Shown here in pieces: positions 10,348-18,840 of a stretch of DNA of 64,000 nt (position 1 is the stretch's first letter; each line of letters opens with the position of its first letter). The notes below the pieces were generated by a model that had not been told where the DNA came from, ran no database searches, and saw only the letters and a list, made by a program, of their open reading frames with translations. A program made the position numbers and the translations under genes. The stretch is from contig NZ_MVIM01000002.1 in NCBI RefSeq assembly GCF_002086795.1, positions 62,001 to 126,000 on the forward strand. The letters run 5' to 3'. The stretch is from Mycolicibacterium tusciae (lineage in GTDB: Bacteria > Actinomycetota > Actinomycetes > Mycobacteriales > Mycobacteriaceae).

Positions 10348-11492
10348 GCCACTCCCCTGTCCGCCAGGCGCAGCAGCAACGCCAGTGCCGAACGCGCAGC
10401 GTCGGCGTCATCGCCGTCGGACCTTGCCGCGGCGACCAACTCATCGACCGCGGCCGCCGCGAATCCGCCGATTCCCAGGTTGTCGAACTCCCCGTCAGCG
10501 GGTGTCACTGCGATGTCGGACTGCTTGTCCCACACGGTGAGCGCGGCGAACAGACGCGCGTACTTGTCCAGACACGCATCGAGCGCGGCCTTGTCGGTCA
10601 CCGTCAGAGAACCCGTCAGCCCGATTCGGACGACGGTACGGTCCTTGTCCGGCATCAGATCCAGGTTCAGGTCCAGGTCGGCGATGTCGCGGCTGTTGTC
10701 CACCGAGCGGCGCAGCGTCACGAACCGCCACCGGCCCACCGTGTGGGGCTGGACCTGCACAGGCGCGTCAGGATGGGCTTCGTCGAGGTCGACCACCAGG
10801 ACGTGACCTGGATCGGTTTCGATGTCGTCGTAGTTGGTCACTTCCGGCGAACCGGAATACCAGATACGCCCGGTGGAACCGACCTGCATACGAGAGTGCT
10901 TGTCGCCCAACGCCGCATAGTGCACGGCGCCACGGGCGATGGCTGCCTCCAGTGCCGCCAGCCGAATCAGCGACGGCCGGTCCTTGTCGGGGACGAAGAT
11001 GTCGACGCCGCCGTGGCCGACGACGATGCGGGCGGTTCCGTCGGCAGGCAGGTCGTCGAGTACGGAGGCCACCGGGTCCGCGCAGGGGGCCTTGGACGTC
11101 CACGGCGCCGCGACGAGCTCCACGCCGGGCCGCACCACATGCACACCGGACCGGTCGAGGACCGTCACGTTGTCCGGGCACTCCGCGACGAACAGCGGGC
11201 TGGTGTAGACCGACGAGGCATCCAGCGGATCGTGGTTGCCCGGCAGCAGATACACCGGGACACCGATGGCGCGCATGGCTTCCAGCGACTGGCTGACCTC
11301 CCTTGGCGCGAGTTGGTTGTGCTCGAACACGTCGCCCGCCACGACCACGAACTCGGCTCCGGCACCGGCCGCCAGTTCCTTCAGAGCGGCCACCGCATCG
11401 CGGCGCGCGGCCGAATAGCGGGGCTGCGCCTCACCGTTGAGGAAGTAGCGGGTCATACCGAGCTGCCAGTCGGCGGTGTGGATGAATCGCAT
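10344..11492 (-). CDS. SbcD/Mre11-like metallophosphoesterase (Rv1277-like)
   Basis: Predicted DNA exonuclease/phosphodiesterase of 382 residues in the calcineurin-like fold. Metal-binding motifs are ADWQ (D8), AGDVF (D54), GNHDP (N86-H87), GHGG and GDKHS, in the order expected for SbcD/Mre11. Motif I reads D-W-Q where classical SbcD has D-W-H, so one metal ligand is substituted. The C-terminal third (after about residue 250) has no catalytic motifs and is the usual capping/partner-binding part. It is first in a two-gene operon with the Rv1278-like ATPase (4-bp overlap). In order it matches Rv1277. Confidence 0.88.
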   Translation of the reverse strand: MRFIHTADWQLGMTRYFLNGEAQPRYSAARRDAVAALKELAAGAGAEFVVVAGDVFEHNQLAPREVSQSLEAMRAIGVPVYLLPGNHDPLDASSVYTSPLFVAECPDNVTVLDRSGVHVVRPGVELVAAPWTSKAPCADPVASVLDDLPADGTARIVVGHGGVDIFVPDKDRPSLIRLAALEAAIARGAVHYAALGDKHSRMQVGSTGRIWYSGSPEVTNYDDIETDPGHVLVVDLDEAHPDAPVQVQPHTVGRWRFVTLRRSVDNSRDIADLDLNLDLMPDKDRTVVRIGLTGSLTVTDKAALDACLDKYARLFAALTVWDKQSDIAVTPADGEFDNLGIGGFAAAAVDELVAAARSDGDDADAARSALALLLRLADRGVA

Positions 11493-11581
11493 CTCGGCCC
11501 ATTCCTTCCACTCGGTGTTTGCCAGGCATCGCGAGTGTAGGTCCGGCCGCCGACATGTCCGGTGAGGCGCGGCGGGCCCCG

Positions 11582-12880
11582 TCAGTCGGCTTGATCGGCG
11601 CGGGTGAGCACGTCCTGATAGTCCGCGAGCTCGATTTCCTCGGCCACCACGGTCCTTGTCCCGTTGTAGACCTCACGCTCGATCTCGTCGTCGGCGTTCG
11701 CGACCAGCATGGCCACGAAGGTATCGCCGTTGACGTTGAGGAACGTGCGGAAGATCCCGGCGAACCAATCGACGGCGATGAGCAGTCCGACCGCCTCGAG
11801 CGGAAGATCCAAAGAGGTCGCGAGGAACGTAGCCACCACCGGAAAGCCGCCGGGAACGGTGATCGTTCCCATGTTCAGGAGGATGGCCAGTGCCATACCG
11901 AGCACGATCGCGCCGAAGCTCAGCTCGATGTCGCCCGACTGCGCGAGGAACATGACGACGATCATGTAGTTGAGGACAGCGCCGTACGAGCCCATCGTCA
12001 GACCGACCGACAGCGTGAAGTTGGCGACCTTCTGACTGACGCCGACCTTCTCGACGGTGTTCTTGAGCACCGTCGGGAACGTCACCGCCGAACTCGTCGT
12101 GGTGATTGCGATCGCCGTCTGCTCGACGAGCTTGCCCGGCAGTTTCCACGGACTCAGCCGGGTGCGCAGCGTGACGACGACAACGAACAACGCGAAGAGG
12201 ATGAGGACACCGGCCAGCGTCGCCCCCAGGTATTTCAGCGCCGATGTGACGACGGCGAAGCCCACGTCGCCCGCCAGCGCCGCCAGCAGACAGAACACCC
12301 CGATCGGGGCGGCATACATGACGAGTCGAATCATGGTGAGCACGATCTGCTGGATCTGGTCGATGAACGTCAGCACCCTGGTATCGCCGGTCTTGGTGAT
12401 TTGGTTGCGCAACGCCACGCCGAAAAGCAGTGAGAACACGATGATCGGCACCATCGTCGCGCTCGACATCGCTTCGAAGATGTTCTTGGAGACGAAGTTG
12501 AGCAGGGTGTCCTGCCACCCCAGCGCTTCTCCGGCGGACTCCTGAAGCGACGAGTCGACCTCGCCGCTGAACTCGATACCGCTGCCGGGGCGGATGAGGA
12601 CACTGAGCACCCAGGCGAGGATGGCTGCAACGATCGAAAAACCGAACATCCATTTGAACGTGCGGAACGCGATTCGGCCGGTGCCCGCGCCCGTCATCGA
12701 ACCGGTCGCGACGATCACCGAGGCCATCACGAGCGGCACGATCGACATCTGGATCAGTCGGATGAACATGTCACCGACGAATTTCAGATTCGCCGCCCAC
12801 TCGCCGGCGATCAGGCCGAAGGCGAGTCCGGCGACCGCGGCGACACCGATCTGGAGCGCTGGATGCGACAGGGCTTTCAT
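11582..12880 (-). CDS. Dicarboxylate/amino acid:cation symporter (DAACS family, GltP/DctA-like)
   Basis: Multi-pass inner-membrane secondary transporter of 432 residues. The N-terminal helix pair, IQMSIVPLVMASVIV (the conserved helix 2-3 region), the serine-rich re-entrant loop TTTSSAVTFPTVL and the TM7-type segment NMGTITVPGG are diagnostic of glutamate/aspartate or C4-dicarboxylate symporters. Which of these substrates it carries cannot be read from the sequence. It follows the Dyp-peroxidase gene by 72 bp on the same strand and may be cotranscribed, although there is no overlap. It is not part of the Rv1276c-Rv1277 neighbourhood as I recall it in M. tuberculosis. Confidence 0.88.
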   Translation of the reverse strand: MKALSHPALQIGVAAVAGLAFGLIAGEWAANLKFVGDMFIRLIQMSIVPLVMASVIVATGSMTGAGTGRIAFRTFKWMFGFSIVAAILAWVLSVLIRPGSGIEFSGEVDSSLQESAGEALGWQDTLLNFVSKNIFEAMSSATMVPIIVFSLLFGVALRNQITKTGDTRVLTFIDQIQQIVLTMIRLVMYAAPIGVFCLLAALAGDVGFAVVTSALKYLGATLAGVLILFALFVVVVTLRTRLSPWKLPGKLVEQTAIAITTTSSAVTFPTVLKNTVEKVGVSQKVANFTLSVGLTMGSYGAVLNYMIVVMFLAQSGDIELSFGAIVLGMALAILLNMGTITVPGGFPVVATFLATSLDLPLEAVGLLIAVDWFAGIFRTFLNVNGDTFVAMLVANADDEIEREVYNGTRTVVAEEIELADYQDVLTRADQAD

Positions 12881-12952
12881 TTCGCGAAGCTATGTCGACG
12901 CCGCTACAAAGACGTGGCCGGTTCGTTGCGCCCGTGTATCAGCAGTCCTCGC

Positions 12953-14167
12953 TCACCCCTGGGATCCCAACAGCGACTCTCCCACAAATCCGCCGGGCGT
13001 CGAAACGCCAGGCAGGATCGCGAAAGTGGCCGATCCGATGGTGGTGATCCACTGATTGAGGGCGTCGCCGGCCGCGAGGCGCTGCTGTACCGGGACGAAC
13101 TGTCGCGCAGGGTCACGCTGGTAGGAGGCGAAGATGAGCCCGCTGTCGGTCGTGCGGTCGTCGCGGGGCGGATCGTCGTAGTTGTACGGCCTGCGCAGGA
13201 ACTGCTCGTCATCGGTGCGGTGCCGGGCCAGCGCGACGTGGGAATTCGGCGGGATCACCGGTATCCCGTCGACGGTGGCGCCGAGGTCGGGCTCGTCGCT
13301 CTCGGTTCGACCGGTCAGCGGAGCACCGGTGTCCAGGCGCCGCCCGACGGTGAGTTCCTTACTGGGACGGTCGAGTTCGTCCCAGGTGTCCATTTCGGCG
13401 CGGATCCGCCGGATGACGAGCACCGTGCCGCCGGCGAACCACGGCGCGGCCGCACCATCCGCCCACACATACCGGTCGAACGCCTGCTCGTCATGAAGGT
13501 TCGCCGTCCCGTCGACCTGCCCCATGAGATTACGCATGCTGCCGCCCGGCCGATTGGAGCCGTGGGCGTTGCGAAAGCCACTCTGCCGCCAGCGTTGGCG
13601 GGTCATGGAGCGGACGTTCTTCAGCAGCACCCGGCCCGCGTGCGCGATGACGATCGGATCGTCGGCGCAGATCTGCAACAACAGGTCTCCCCCACGCCAT
13701 GCCGGCTCCAGCCGGTCGGTGCTGAAGGTAGGCAGTTCGGTGACCGCTTCCGGTCGCAGGTGTGCCAACCCCACACGGTCGAAAACGGAGGGCCCGAGTC
13801 CGACGGTGACGGTGAGTCGGGCGGGTCGCAGCGCTAGCTCGGGTTCGGTGTCGGCCAACGCCGGATCGCCCTGAGTGAGCCGGGCCGCGTCCGATGTCCA
13901 GAGCTTCAGGACGGCAGTGAGCGTGTCGCGGGCACTTCGACCGCCCTGCGGGAGCAGGTCGAGCGCGACGAACATCGCGTGCGCCTGCGGCGGTGTGGCG
14001 ACGCCGCTTTGGTGCGCGCCGTAGAACGGTTCGACCGCGGTGCCGAATCCGCCTGCCGCAGTGGCGGATTGCGCTGCACTGCACTGGGTGAGGGCGGTTC
14101 CCGCGGCCACCGCGGCGGCGCCCCCGGCCAGGAGACGCCGCCGGTTGAACATCGGATGCTCACCCAT
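12953..14167 (-). CDS. Tat-exported Dyp-type haem peroxidase (EfeB-like)
   Basis: Haem peroxidase of about 404 residues, secreted folded by the Tat pathway. NRRRLLAGG followed by an Ala-rich core at residues 8-25 is a twin-arginine signal, and an internal ATG at M6 would still include it. The Dyp signature is the distal loop GQVDGTAN with the catalytic Asp, and NSHVALA holds the likely proximal His, followed by RRPYNYD. EfeB-type enzymes have been linked to iron release from haem or to oxidation of organic substrates. The ATG lies 2 bp after the stop of the PCuAC gene, so translation is probably coupled. Neighbours suggest a copper/haem envelope pathway. Confidence 0.9.
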   Translation of the reverse strand: MGEHPMFNRRRLLAGGAAAVAAGTALTQCSAAQSATAAGGFGTAVEPFYGAHQSGVATPPQAHAMFVALDLLPQGGRSARDTLTAVLKLWTSDAARLTQGDPALADTEPELALRPARLTVTVGLGPSVFDRVGLAHLRPEAVTELPTFSTDRLEPAWRGGDLLLQICADDPIVIAHAGRVLLKNVRSMTRQRWRQSGFRNAHGSNRPGGSMRNLMGQVDGTANLHDEQAFDRYVWADGAAAPWFAGGTVLVIRRIRAEMDTWDELDRPSKELTVGRRLDTGAPLTGRTESDEPDLGATVDGIPVIPPNSHVALARHRTDDEQFLRRPYNYDDPPRDDRTTDSGLIFASYQRDPARQFVPVQQRLAAGDALNQWITTIGSATFAILPGVSTPGGFVGESLLGSQG

Positions 14168-14169
14168 GG

Positions 14170-14694
14170 CTAGTGATGCCCTCCGCCGGATCCGGTGCCG
14201 CCCGGTGTGTATTGCTCGTCGGCACCGGCGAAGTCGCGGATCTGCGCGGTCACCGGAAGGGTCGAGCCGTCCTCGAAGACGACGGCCAGCGTCACGTCGG
14301 CACCTGGCTGCAGCGGTTCCTTGAGATCCATCAGCATCAGATGTTCGCCACCGGGGATCAACTCGCGAGAACCGCCCGCCGGCACCGTCAGGCCATCCGC
14401 GTTGGGACGCATCGTCATTGCGCCGGATGCATCCGGGACGACCTCGTGCACCTCGACCCGTCCGGCCAGCGGCGATTCACCGGACACGATGCGGGCGTCG
14501 TGGCCGCCCGCGTTTGAGAACGTGCCGAACACCGCGGCCATCCCCGTCTCAGCCGAGCTCGCCCACTGGTTCTCGACGGTCACGGTGGACGCCATCAGCT
14601 CCCTGCGGTCGCCCGAGGAAGCCGAACAGCCGGTGCCGAGCAGCGTGCAGACCGCGAAGGCCGCGACCCACACCCGACATCTTTTGTCAGACAT
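14170..14694 (-). CDS. Periplasmic copper chaperone, PCuAC family lipoprotein
   Basis: A 174-residue exported protein. The start at 14694 is chosen because the signal MSDKRCRVWVAAF with lipobox GTGC begins there, and the ATG overlaps the PepSY gene stop by 8 bp; longer forms only add an out-of-context arginine-rich extension. Copper ligands of the PCuAC/DUF461 fold are visible: VHEVV, then MTMRP about ten residues later, then HLMLM near residues 125-130, the H-M...H-x-M pattern. The C-terminus ends GGGHH, possibly an extra metal site. PCuAC proteins hand Cu(I) to secreted or membrane cuproenzymes. Here it sits between PepSY and Dyp-peroxidase genes in a coupled operon. Confidence 0.9.
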   Translation of the reverse strand: MSDKRCRVWVAAFAVCTLLGTGCSASSGDRRELMASTVTVENQWASSAETGMAAVFGTFSNAGGHDARIVSGESPLAGRVEVHEVVPDASGAMTMRPNADGLTVPAGGSRELIPGGEHLMLMDLKEPLQPGADVTLAVVFEDGSTLPVTAQIRDFAGADEQYTPGGTGSGGGHH

Positions 14695-16231
14695 ATGCTT
14701 TCGCCTCCTCAGCATCACCGCTGTCGGCGGCGGCCTCGCGCCGGTGGGTTCGTCGCCGCCTGGCGAGAACGGCTTCCACCCCGAGTACGACGAGCAGCGA
14801 CACCCCGAACACCGGGAACAAGAGCCCGAGAACGACCGCGGCGACGGACACCGCGACCGCCGCACGTTTGGGTGTGCCGGCGCGGGTCGCATCGCTGACC
14901 GGACCCGGCAATCCGCTGCGGCCCGAGGGGCGGCGATGCCACCACATGAACAGTCCGGTAAACGCGCTCAGGATCACCCCGATGCACGCGACGGTCGCCA
15001 GGATCCGCGTCAGCACTCCAAACTGAGTGCCCATGTGCATCGCGATACCGAAGCTGGTCGCCCGGGACAGCGCCCCGTCATGTTCAGCGGTGGCGTTGCT
15101 GATCGTCCGTCCGGTGAACTGGTTGAGGTACAACGTGCGCTGCTCCGAAAGCCTTTGCGGCCACGCGTTGACGACCGTGTAGCTGCCGTACAGCGTTTCC
15201 CCGTTCGCGGTGATGTCCGTCGGCGGGATGATCGCGTAGCCCGGAACCATATGCTCGCCCTTGGCAAGCCGGTCGACGTCTGCGAACGACAGACGGTCGG
15301 GCACCGAATCGTGGCTGGCCGATGCGTACACCGGATCGTCGGCCGCCGCCCATGCGATGCGTCGGCCGAGGCGGTCGTAATCGCCCATGGACGCCGGCAT
15401 CGAGGGGGCGTCGACTTCGATCGACGGCGTGATCGTCGAAGAAACCGCCCGCCAATTCTCGCCCCAATACCGTGACCACGTCAGCCCGGAGAGCACATAA
15501 CAGATGAGGACCACCGCGATCACCACACCGGTGAGCGCATGCAGATCGCGCCACCGGATGCGGCCGCCGCGTCCCCAACGGATCGTCAGCAGCGGCTTCG
15601 TCGCCTCGATCGCCCTCGGCCACCACAGGTAGATCCCGGTGGCCATCAGCACAAGGATCCAGAGCGCCGTCAGCTCCATCCACAGGTTTCCGACCCCCAC
15701 CGGAATCGTCGCGTCGGGATAGGCCGACGGCGAGATCAGGTGCCCGACCGACGGCAGATGGACCTGGGGCCCGTCGTTGCCGAACAGGCGGTGCAGCTGA
15801 TTGGCCCACCCGACGAGGCCGGACAGCTCACTGCGCTGGCCCAGATATCGCCCGGTGTGCGGGTCCACGAAGACCTGGGTGAGGTTCGCTTCCGCGGCGG
15901 GGAGCGAAAGGCCCGCCGGTGGCAGAAAGTCGATCCGTGTCGACTGTCCCGCAGCGGCGGGTGGTGTGACGGCGTCGAGCGTGTAGTCCACACCGACGTG
16001 GTGTGTGGCCACGTCGACCTGCTCGTCGAGCGGAATTGTCTCCGGCCCTTCGGCGACGACGTAGAGATCGCGGTTCAACAAGTCGTTGAGCGGCCCGCTG
16101 TACAGGATCACCAGGCCTGAACACGCGAGCAACACCAGAGCGGGTGCGGCGAACAGGGCCACCCAGAAATGCAGACGCCAGATGCGCCGCAGCACGGCGG
16201 CATCGCCGCGCTTCGCGACTATCGGCTTCAT
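14687..16231 (-). CDS. PepSY-associated transmembrane protein (PiuB-like)
   Basis: A 514-residue membrane protein with about four TM helices (about 17-45, 170-195, 235-255, 400-425 and one near 450-475) and large extracytoplasmic PepSY-like segments. RRIWRLHFW at the N-terminus and WWPRAI/MWWHRRP after helices are typical of PepSY_TM proteins, which often accompany iron, siderophore or copper uptake and include some membrane reductases. Its stop overlaps the PCuAC start. The 174 bp upstream, before the next gene, contains a purine-rich stretch suitable for ribosome binding, a 6-bp hairpin (16255-16271) and no convincing promoter. Function is inferred from family and neighbours only. Confidence 0.85.
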   Translation of the reverse strand: MKPIVAKRGDAAVLRRIWRLHFWVALFAAPALVLLACSGLVILYSGPLNDLLNRDLYVVAEGPETIPLDEQVDVATHHVGVDYTLDAVTPPAAAGQSTRIDFLPPAGLSLPAAEANLTQVFVDPHTGRYLGQRSELSGLVGWANQLHRLFGNDGPQVHLPSVGHLISPSAYPDATIPVGVGNLWMELTALWILVLMATGIYLWWPRAIEATKPLLTIRWGRGGRIRWRDLHALTGVVIAVVLICYVLSGLTWSRYWGENWRAVSSTITPSIEVDAPSMPASMGDYDRLGRRIAWAAADDPVYASASHDSVPDRLSFADVDRLAKGEHMVPGYAIIPPTDITANGETLYGSYTVVNAWPQRLSEQRTLYLNQFTGRTISNATAEHDGALSRATSFGIAMHMGTQFGVLTRILATVACIGVILSAFTGLFMWWHRRPSGRSGLPGPVSDATRAGTPKRAAVAVSVAAVVLGLLFPVFGVSLLVVLGVEAVLARRRRTHRREAAADSGDAEEAKAYV

Positions 16232-16405
16232 CGAAGAATGCCAAGCACGAGGAGAGGTGTGTCGAACACCTGATTCACATCCTTAAATCGGATCAAGCAA
16301 GAAGAGGGAGATCGGTTGCGGCGCATCGATTCAGCGCTGACACAACAGATGACGGCAGCGACACCTCGTCTCAGGCTTCGCTGCTGTGGTGTGTGAGATC
16401 GACCG

Positions 16406-16951
16406 TTATCCGGCCGGGAGAGCCTGCCGAGGCGGCGCACGCATACCGAGACCGGCGCAGAGCAGCACCGACTGTGCGACAACGTCACTGGTTACCAGCG
16501 GCAACGCCCGCGCGGCGGGCCGCAAGGCGGCCCGCGCGAACAGTCGCAGCCAGCACAGCACCGACTCGCAGACGACGTAGAGGTATTCGACGGAGGTGAT
16601 CGCGACGCCGAGCAGCGCAGCGGCCGCGAGATGCGCGGCGACCATCGCAGGCGTGAGTCCCACAGTGTCGCCGTGGTGATGTGATGCGGACGCCATCAAC
16701 GTGAGGTGGCCCAGCGACTGCGCGACGGCGAGCGCGCCGATCACGCCGAGCAGCCTGCCGCGGCGGCCCTCGAGTGGCGCGGCGGCCAGGATGGCGCCGA
16801 TGATCGCGCAGACCAGCATTGAAGCGATGAGTCGTCCGCCCTGTGGAACGACCCCGCCTGCGGCGGCGTGAGCACCGACCGTGACCACCGCCGAGCACAC
16901 ACCCACCAGGGCGCCGCGCACCCAGCGCGCCCGTGACTTCGGCGTACTCAC
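16406..16951 (-). CDS. Small polytopic membrane protein of the copper/Dyp cluster
   Basis: A 181-residue protein starting at GTG 16951, because a long non-conserved-looking extension precedes it and the hydrophobic pattern begins here. Four to five TM helices are visible: about 12-30, 36-56, 65-85, 100-125 and 150-170. A SHHHGD cluster near residue 90 and CESVLC further on could bind metal. I do not recognise a named family. It is first in the run leading to the PepSY, PCuAC and Dyp genes, and it faces the sixA gene divergently across 74 bp containing a perfect inverted repeat. A role in copper or haem delivery is a guess from context. Confidence 0.7.
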   Translation of the reverse strand: MSTPKSRARWVRGALVGVCSAVVTVGAHAAAGGVVPQGGRLIASMLVCAIIGAILAAAPLEGRRGRLLGVIGALAVAQSLGHLTLMASASHHHGDTVGLTPAMVAAHLAAAALLGVAITSVEYLYVVCESVLCWLRLFARAALRPAARALPLVTSDVVAQSVLLCAGLGMRAPPRQALPAG

Positions 16952-16973
16952 GTGGCGAACCTTACCGCCGCTG

Positions 16974-16992
16974 CTACTACATGAATTAGTAG
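16974..16992. promoter_or_regulatory. Inverted repeat CTACTA-N7-TAGTAG, candidate operator
   Basis: A perfect 6-bp dyad with a 7-nt spacer lies in the 74-bp divergent gap between the first gene of the copper/Dyp cluster and sixA. The half-site resembles the TACTACA/TGTAGTA-type half-sites of BlaI/CopY-family repressors, but the match is loose. The position would let a repressor control both directions. No regulator gene of that family is in the window. Confidence 0.45.
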
Positions 16993-17025
16993 ACCCCAAT
17001 ACGGTGCCACCTCTACGGTGAGACG

Positions 17026-17544
17026 GTGAGCGACTCCTATCACACGCTGTTGCTGCTTCGCCACGCGAAGTCGGACTACCCGGCGGGAGTGGCCGATCAC
17101 GAACGTCCGCTGGCACCGCGCGGTATCCGGGAGGCCGCGCTGGCCGGTGACTGGCTGCGAGCGCACGCGCCCGCGGTGGACGCGGTGCTGTGCTCGACGG
17201 CCACCCGTACCCGGCAGACGCTGGAACGGACCCGCATCGACGCGCCGACGGAGTTCGTCGACCGCCTCTACGACGCGACGCCCGGCGTGGTGATCGACGA
17301 GATCAACGGGGTCGCCTCACGGTTCGACCACGAGGTGAACACGCTGCTGGTCATCGGGCACGAGCCGACGATGTCCGCGGTGTCACTCGGATTGGCCACT
17401 GCTGAGGGCAGCAACAGCTCTGCGGCCGAACGCATCTCCGAGAAGTTCCCGACGTCGTCGGTCGCGGTGCTGCGAACCGGCCAGGGCTGGGATCAGCTGG
17501 CGCTCAACGGTGCCACGCTGGTCACCTTCCACGTGCCTCGGTGA
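17026..17544 (+). CDS. sixA: SixA-type phosphohistidine phosphatase (histidine phosphatase superfamily)
   Basis: A 172-residue cytoplasmic enzyme predicted to remove phosphate from phosphohistidine or small phospho-esters. RHAKS at 12-16 carries the catalytic His, with ERPLAPRG and STATRTRQT supplying phosphate-pocket residues, and GHEPTM carries the second His; this is the short SixA layout. The GTG start at 17026 places the RHAKS strand at the usual distance. Order matches Rv1276c, adjacent to lprC. No obvious phosphorelay partner is nearby. Confidence 0.88.
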   Translation: MSDSYHTLLLLRHAKSDYPAGVADHERPLAPRGIREAALAGDWLRAHAPAVDAVLCSTATRTRQTLERTRIDAPTEFVDRLYDATPGVVIDEINGVASRFDHEVNTLLVIGHEPTMSAVSLGLATAEGSNSSAAERISEKFPTSSVAVLRTGQGWDQLALNGATLVTFHVPR

Positions 17545-17577
17545 GATCTCTTCGCGCAAGCGCTCATCGGCGGTAAG

Positions 17578-18144
17578 TCAGGCGCGGGTGGCGAGCGTCA
17601 GCTCCATCAGCTTGAGCGCCATCGCGCAGGCATCGCTGCCCGGGCTCTGCGGGTTGACCCACCAGCCGACCACGCCTGCCGCATCGCTGGCGACCCCGCA
17701 GGCGCCGTTCGGATCGTTCGGGCGCATCACGATGGATTCGATACCCGCCACCGACTTGCTCTCGACCTGGTACTCGAGTTGGTCGGCCACCTCGCGTTCA
17801 TTGGCCAGACTGCCCTGCTCGAACCAGAAACGGGTGATGTCCACCAGTCCCGTCGGGTTCGCGGCCTGCCAGCGGCACACCGCGCCGACGAACGTGCTCT
17901 GGATATCCAAGGGATCCGCATTGACCGTCTCGGCGAGGATGTCCTCGGTCAGGACGTCGCACTCCTTCTGCAGGTTCGGGTACTGCCGTTCGGAGTCGTT
18001 GTTGCGGGGTGTGTCACCGGACCCCGACTTGGTCGCAGTTCCCTCCACGGTGCTGGTGCACCCGGCAAGCACCGCGACCGCGGCCAGCGCCACAGCAGCA
18101 ACGCGCGCGGCACCCCGGCGTTGATGGGTAAGTCCGATTCTCAT
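17578..18144 (-). CDS. lprC: Lipoprotein LprC (DUF3558 family)
   Basis: A 188-residue envelope lipoprotein with lipobox LAGC and lipidated Cys29. The start is the ATG at 18144, which overlaps the lprB stop in an ATGA and begins directly before the signal peptide. The mature domain has conserved Cys pairs (KECDVL, AVCRWQ, GACGVA, DACAMA) typical of DUF3558 mycobacterial lipoproteins. The function is unknown. The pair lprB-lprC is syntenic with Rv1274-Rv1275 and lies between sixA and the ABC exporter genes. Confidence 0.88.
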   Translation of the reverse strand: MRIGLTHQRRGAARVAAVALAAVAVLAGCTSTVEGTATKSGSGDTPRNNDSERQYPNLQKECDVLTEDILAETVNADPLDIQSTFVGAVCRWQAANPTGLVDITRFWFEQGSLANEREVADQLEYQVESKSVAGIESIVMRPNDPNGACGVASDAAGVVGWWVNPQSPGSDACAMALKLMELTLATRA

Positions 18145-18725
18145 TTGGAGTTCACAATCGACTGGCGGGTGAGTTCCTTGGCGACGTCGCACGGGTCCGG
18201 GAACGGTTGCTCGTTGTAGCTGATCGACCACTCGATGAAGTCGTCATCGAACTGGATGCCGATCTCGCACAGGTTGGTTCCGAGCATCGGATCGTCACCG
18301 GTGGCGATGAAGCCGTTCTTTCCCTCGATGGTGATGTCCTCGACACTGGCTCGGGTCAGCTCCTCGGTCTTGCGTTCACGACCGATGGGGCTGCCGCGGA
18401 ACCAGGTGAACGAGAAGTGCGGGCCCAGGATGCTGCCGCCGGCAAGCCACTGACACCCCACCGACGTCTTCGCGGTGTTCACCAGACCCGGGACCCGCGT
18501 CTGCGAGATCACCTCCTGGTCGCTGATCCCTCCACATTCGGGGAAGAAGGGGCCGTGGGTCGCGTTGTCCGAAGGTGCCTGACTCTGCGGCACCTCCCCC
18601 GGGTTCGACGGCTCGGAATCCGAGCAAGCGGCAAACATCGGAATCATCACCGCGGCCGCCACGGCCAGCGCTTTGGCGTTTCGGCTCGTCCGAGCCGCGC
18701 GCGTCGTGGGAGTCACGCCATGCAC
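18141..18725 (-). CDS. lprB: Lipoprotein LprB (DUF3558 family)
   Basis: A 194-residue lipoprotein with lipobox FAAC and Cys34. A GTG three codons downstream (18716) is an alternative start. The mature part carries ECGGIS, VGCQWL, NLCEIG and DPCDVA, a cysteine pattern parallel to that of LprC, so the two are likely ancient duplicates. It is transcribed with lprC (4-bp overlap), divergent from the ABC exporter genes across a gap that holds a 9-bp inverted repeat. The function is unknown. Confidence 0.87.
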   Translation of the reverse strand: MHGVTPTTRAARTSRNAKALAVAAAVMIPMFAACSDSEPSNPGEVPQSQAPSDNATHGPFFPECGGISDQEVISQTRVPGLVNTAKTSVGCQWLAGGSILGPHFSFTWFRGSPIGRERKTEELTRASVEDITIEGKNGFIATGDDPMLGTNLCEIGIQFDDDFIEWSISYNEQPFPDPCDVAKELTRQSIVNSK

Positions 18726-18742
18726 TGTAGCGGCAGGTCAGA

Positions 18743-18771
18743 AGGTCAACCACCGACAGGCCGGTTGACCT
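18743..18771. promoter_or_regulatory. Inverted repeat AGGTCAACC-N11-GGTTGACCT, candidate operator
   Basis: A perfect 9-bp dyad in the gap between divergent lprB and the ABC exporter gene. An additional AGGTCA copy at 18735-18740 sits in the same orientation as the left arm. The position and symmetry suggest a binding site for a dimeric regulator controlling both transcription units. A transcribed hairpin is the alternative reading. No cognate regulator is identified. Confidence 0.5.
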
Positions 18772-18840
18772 GCCTATTTATCCAATTCTCAGGTGACACT
18801 GCTGGCCACGACGGATAGGCGGTATGCGACAGTAACTCCC

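Noticed and set aside
16255-16271. Hairpin AGGTGT-N5-ACACCT as terminator or operator
   Set aside because: Only 6 bp, no T-tract, upstream of the PepSY start; too weak to call.
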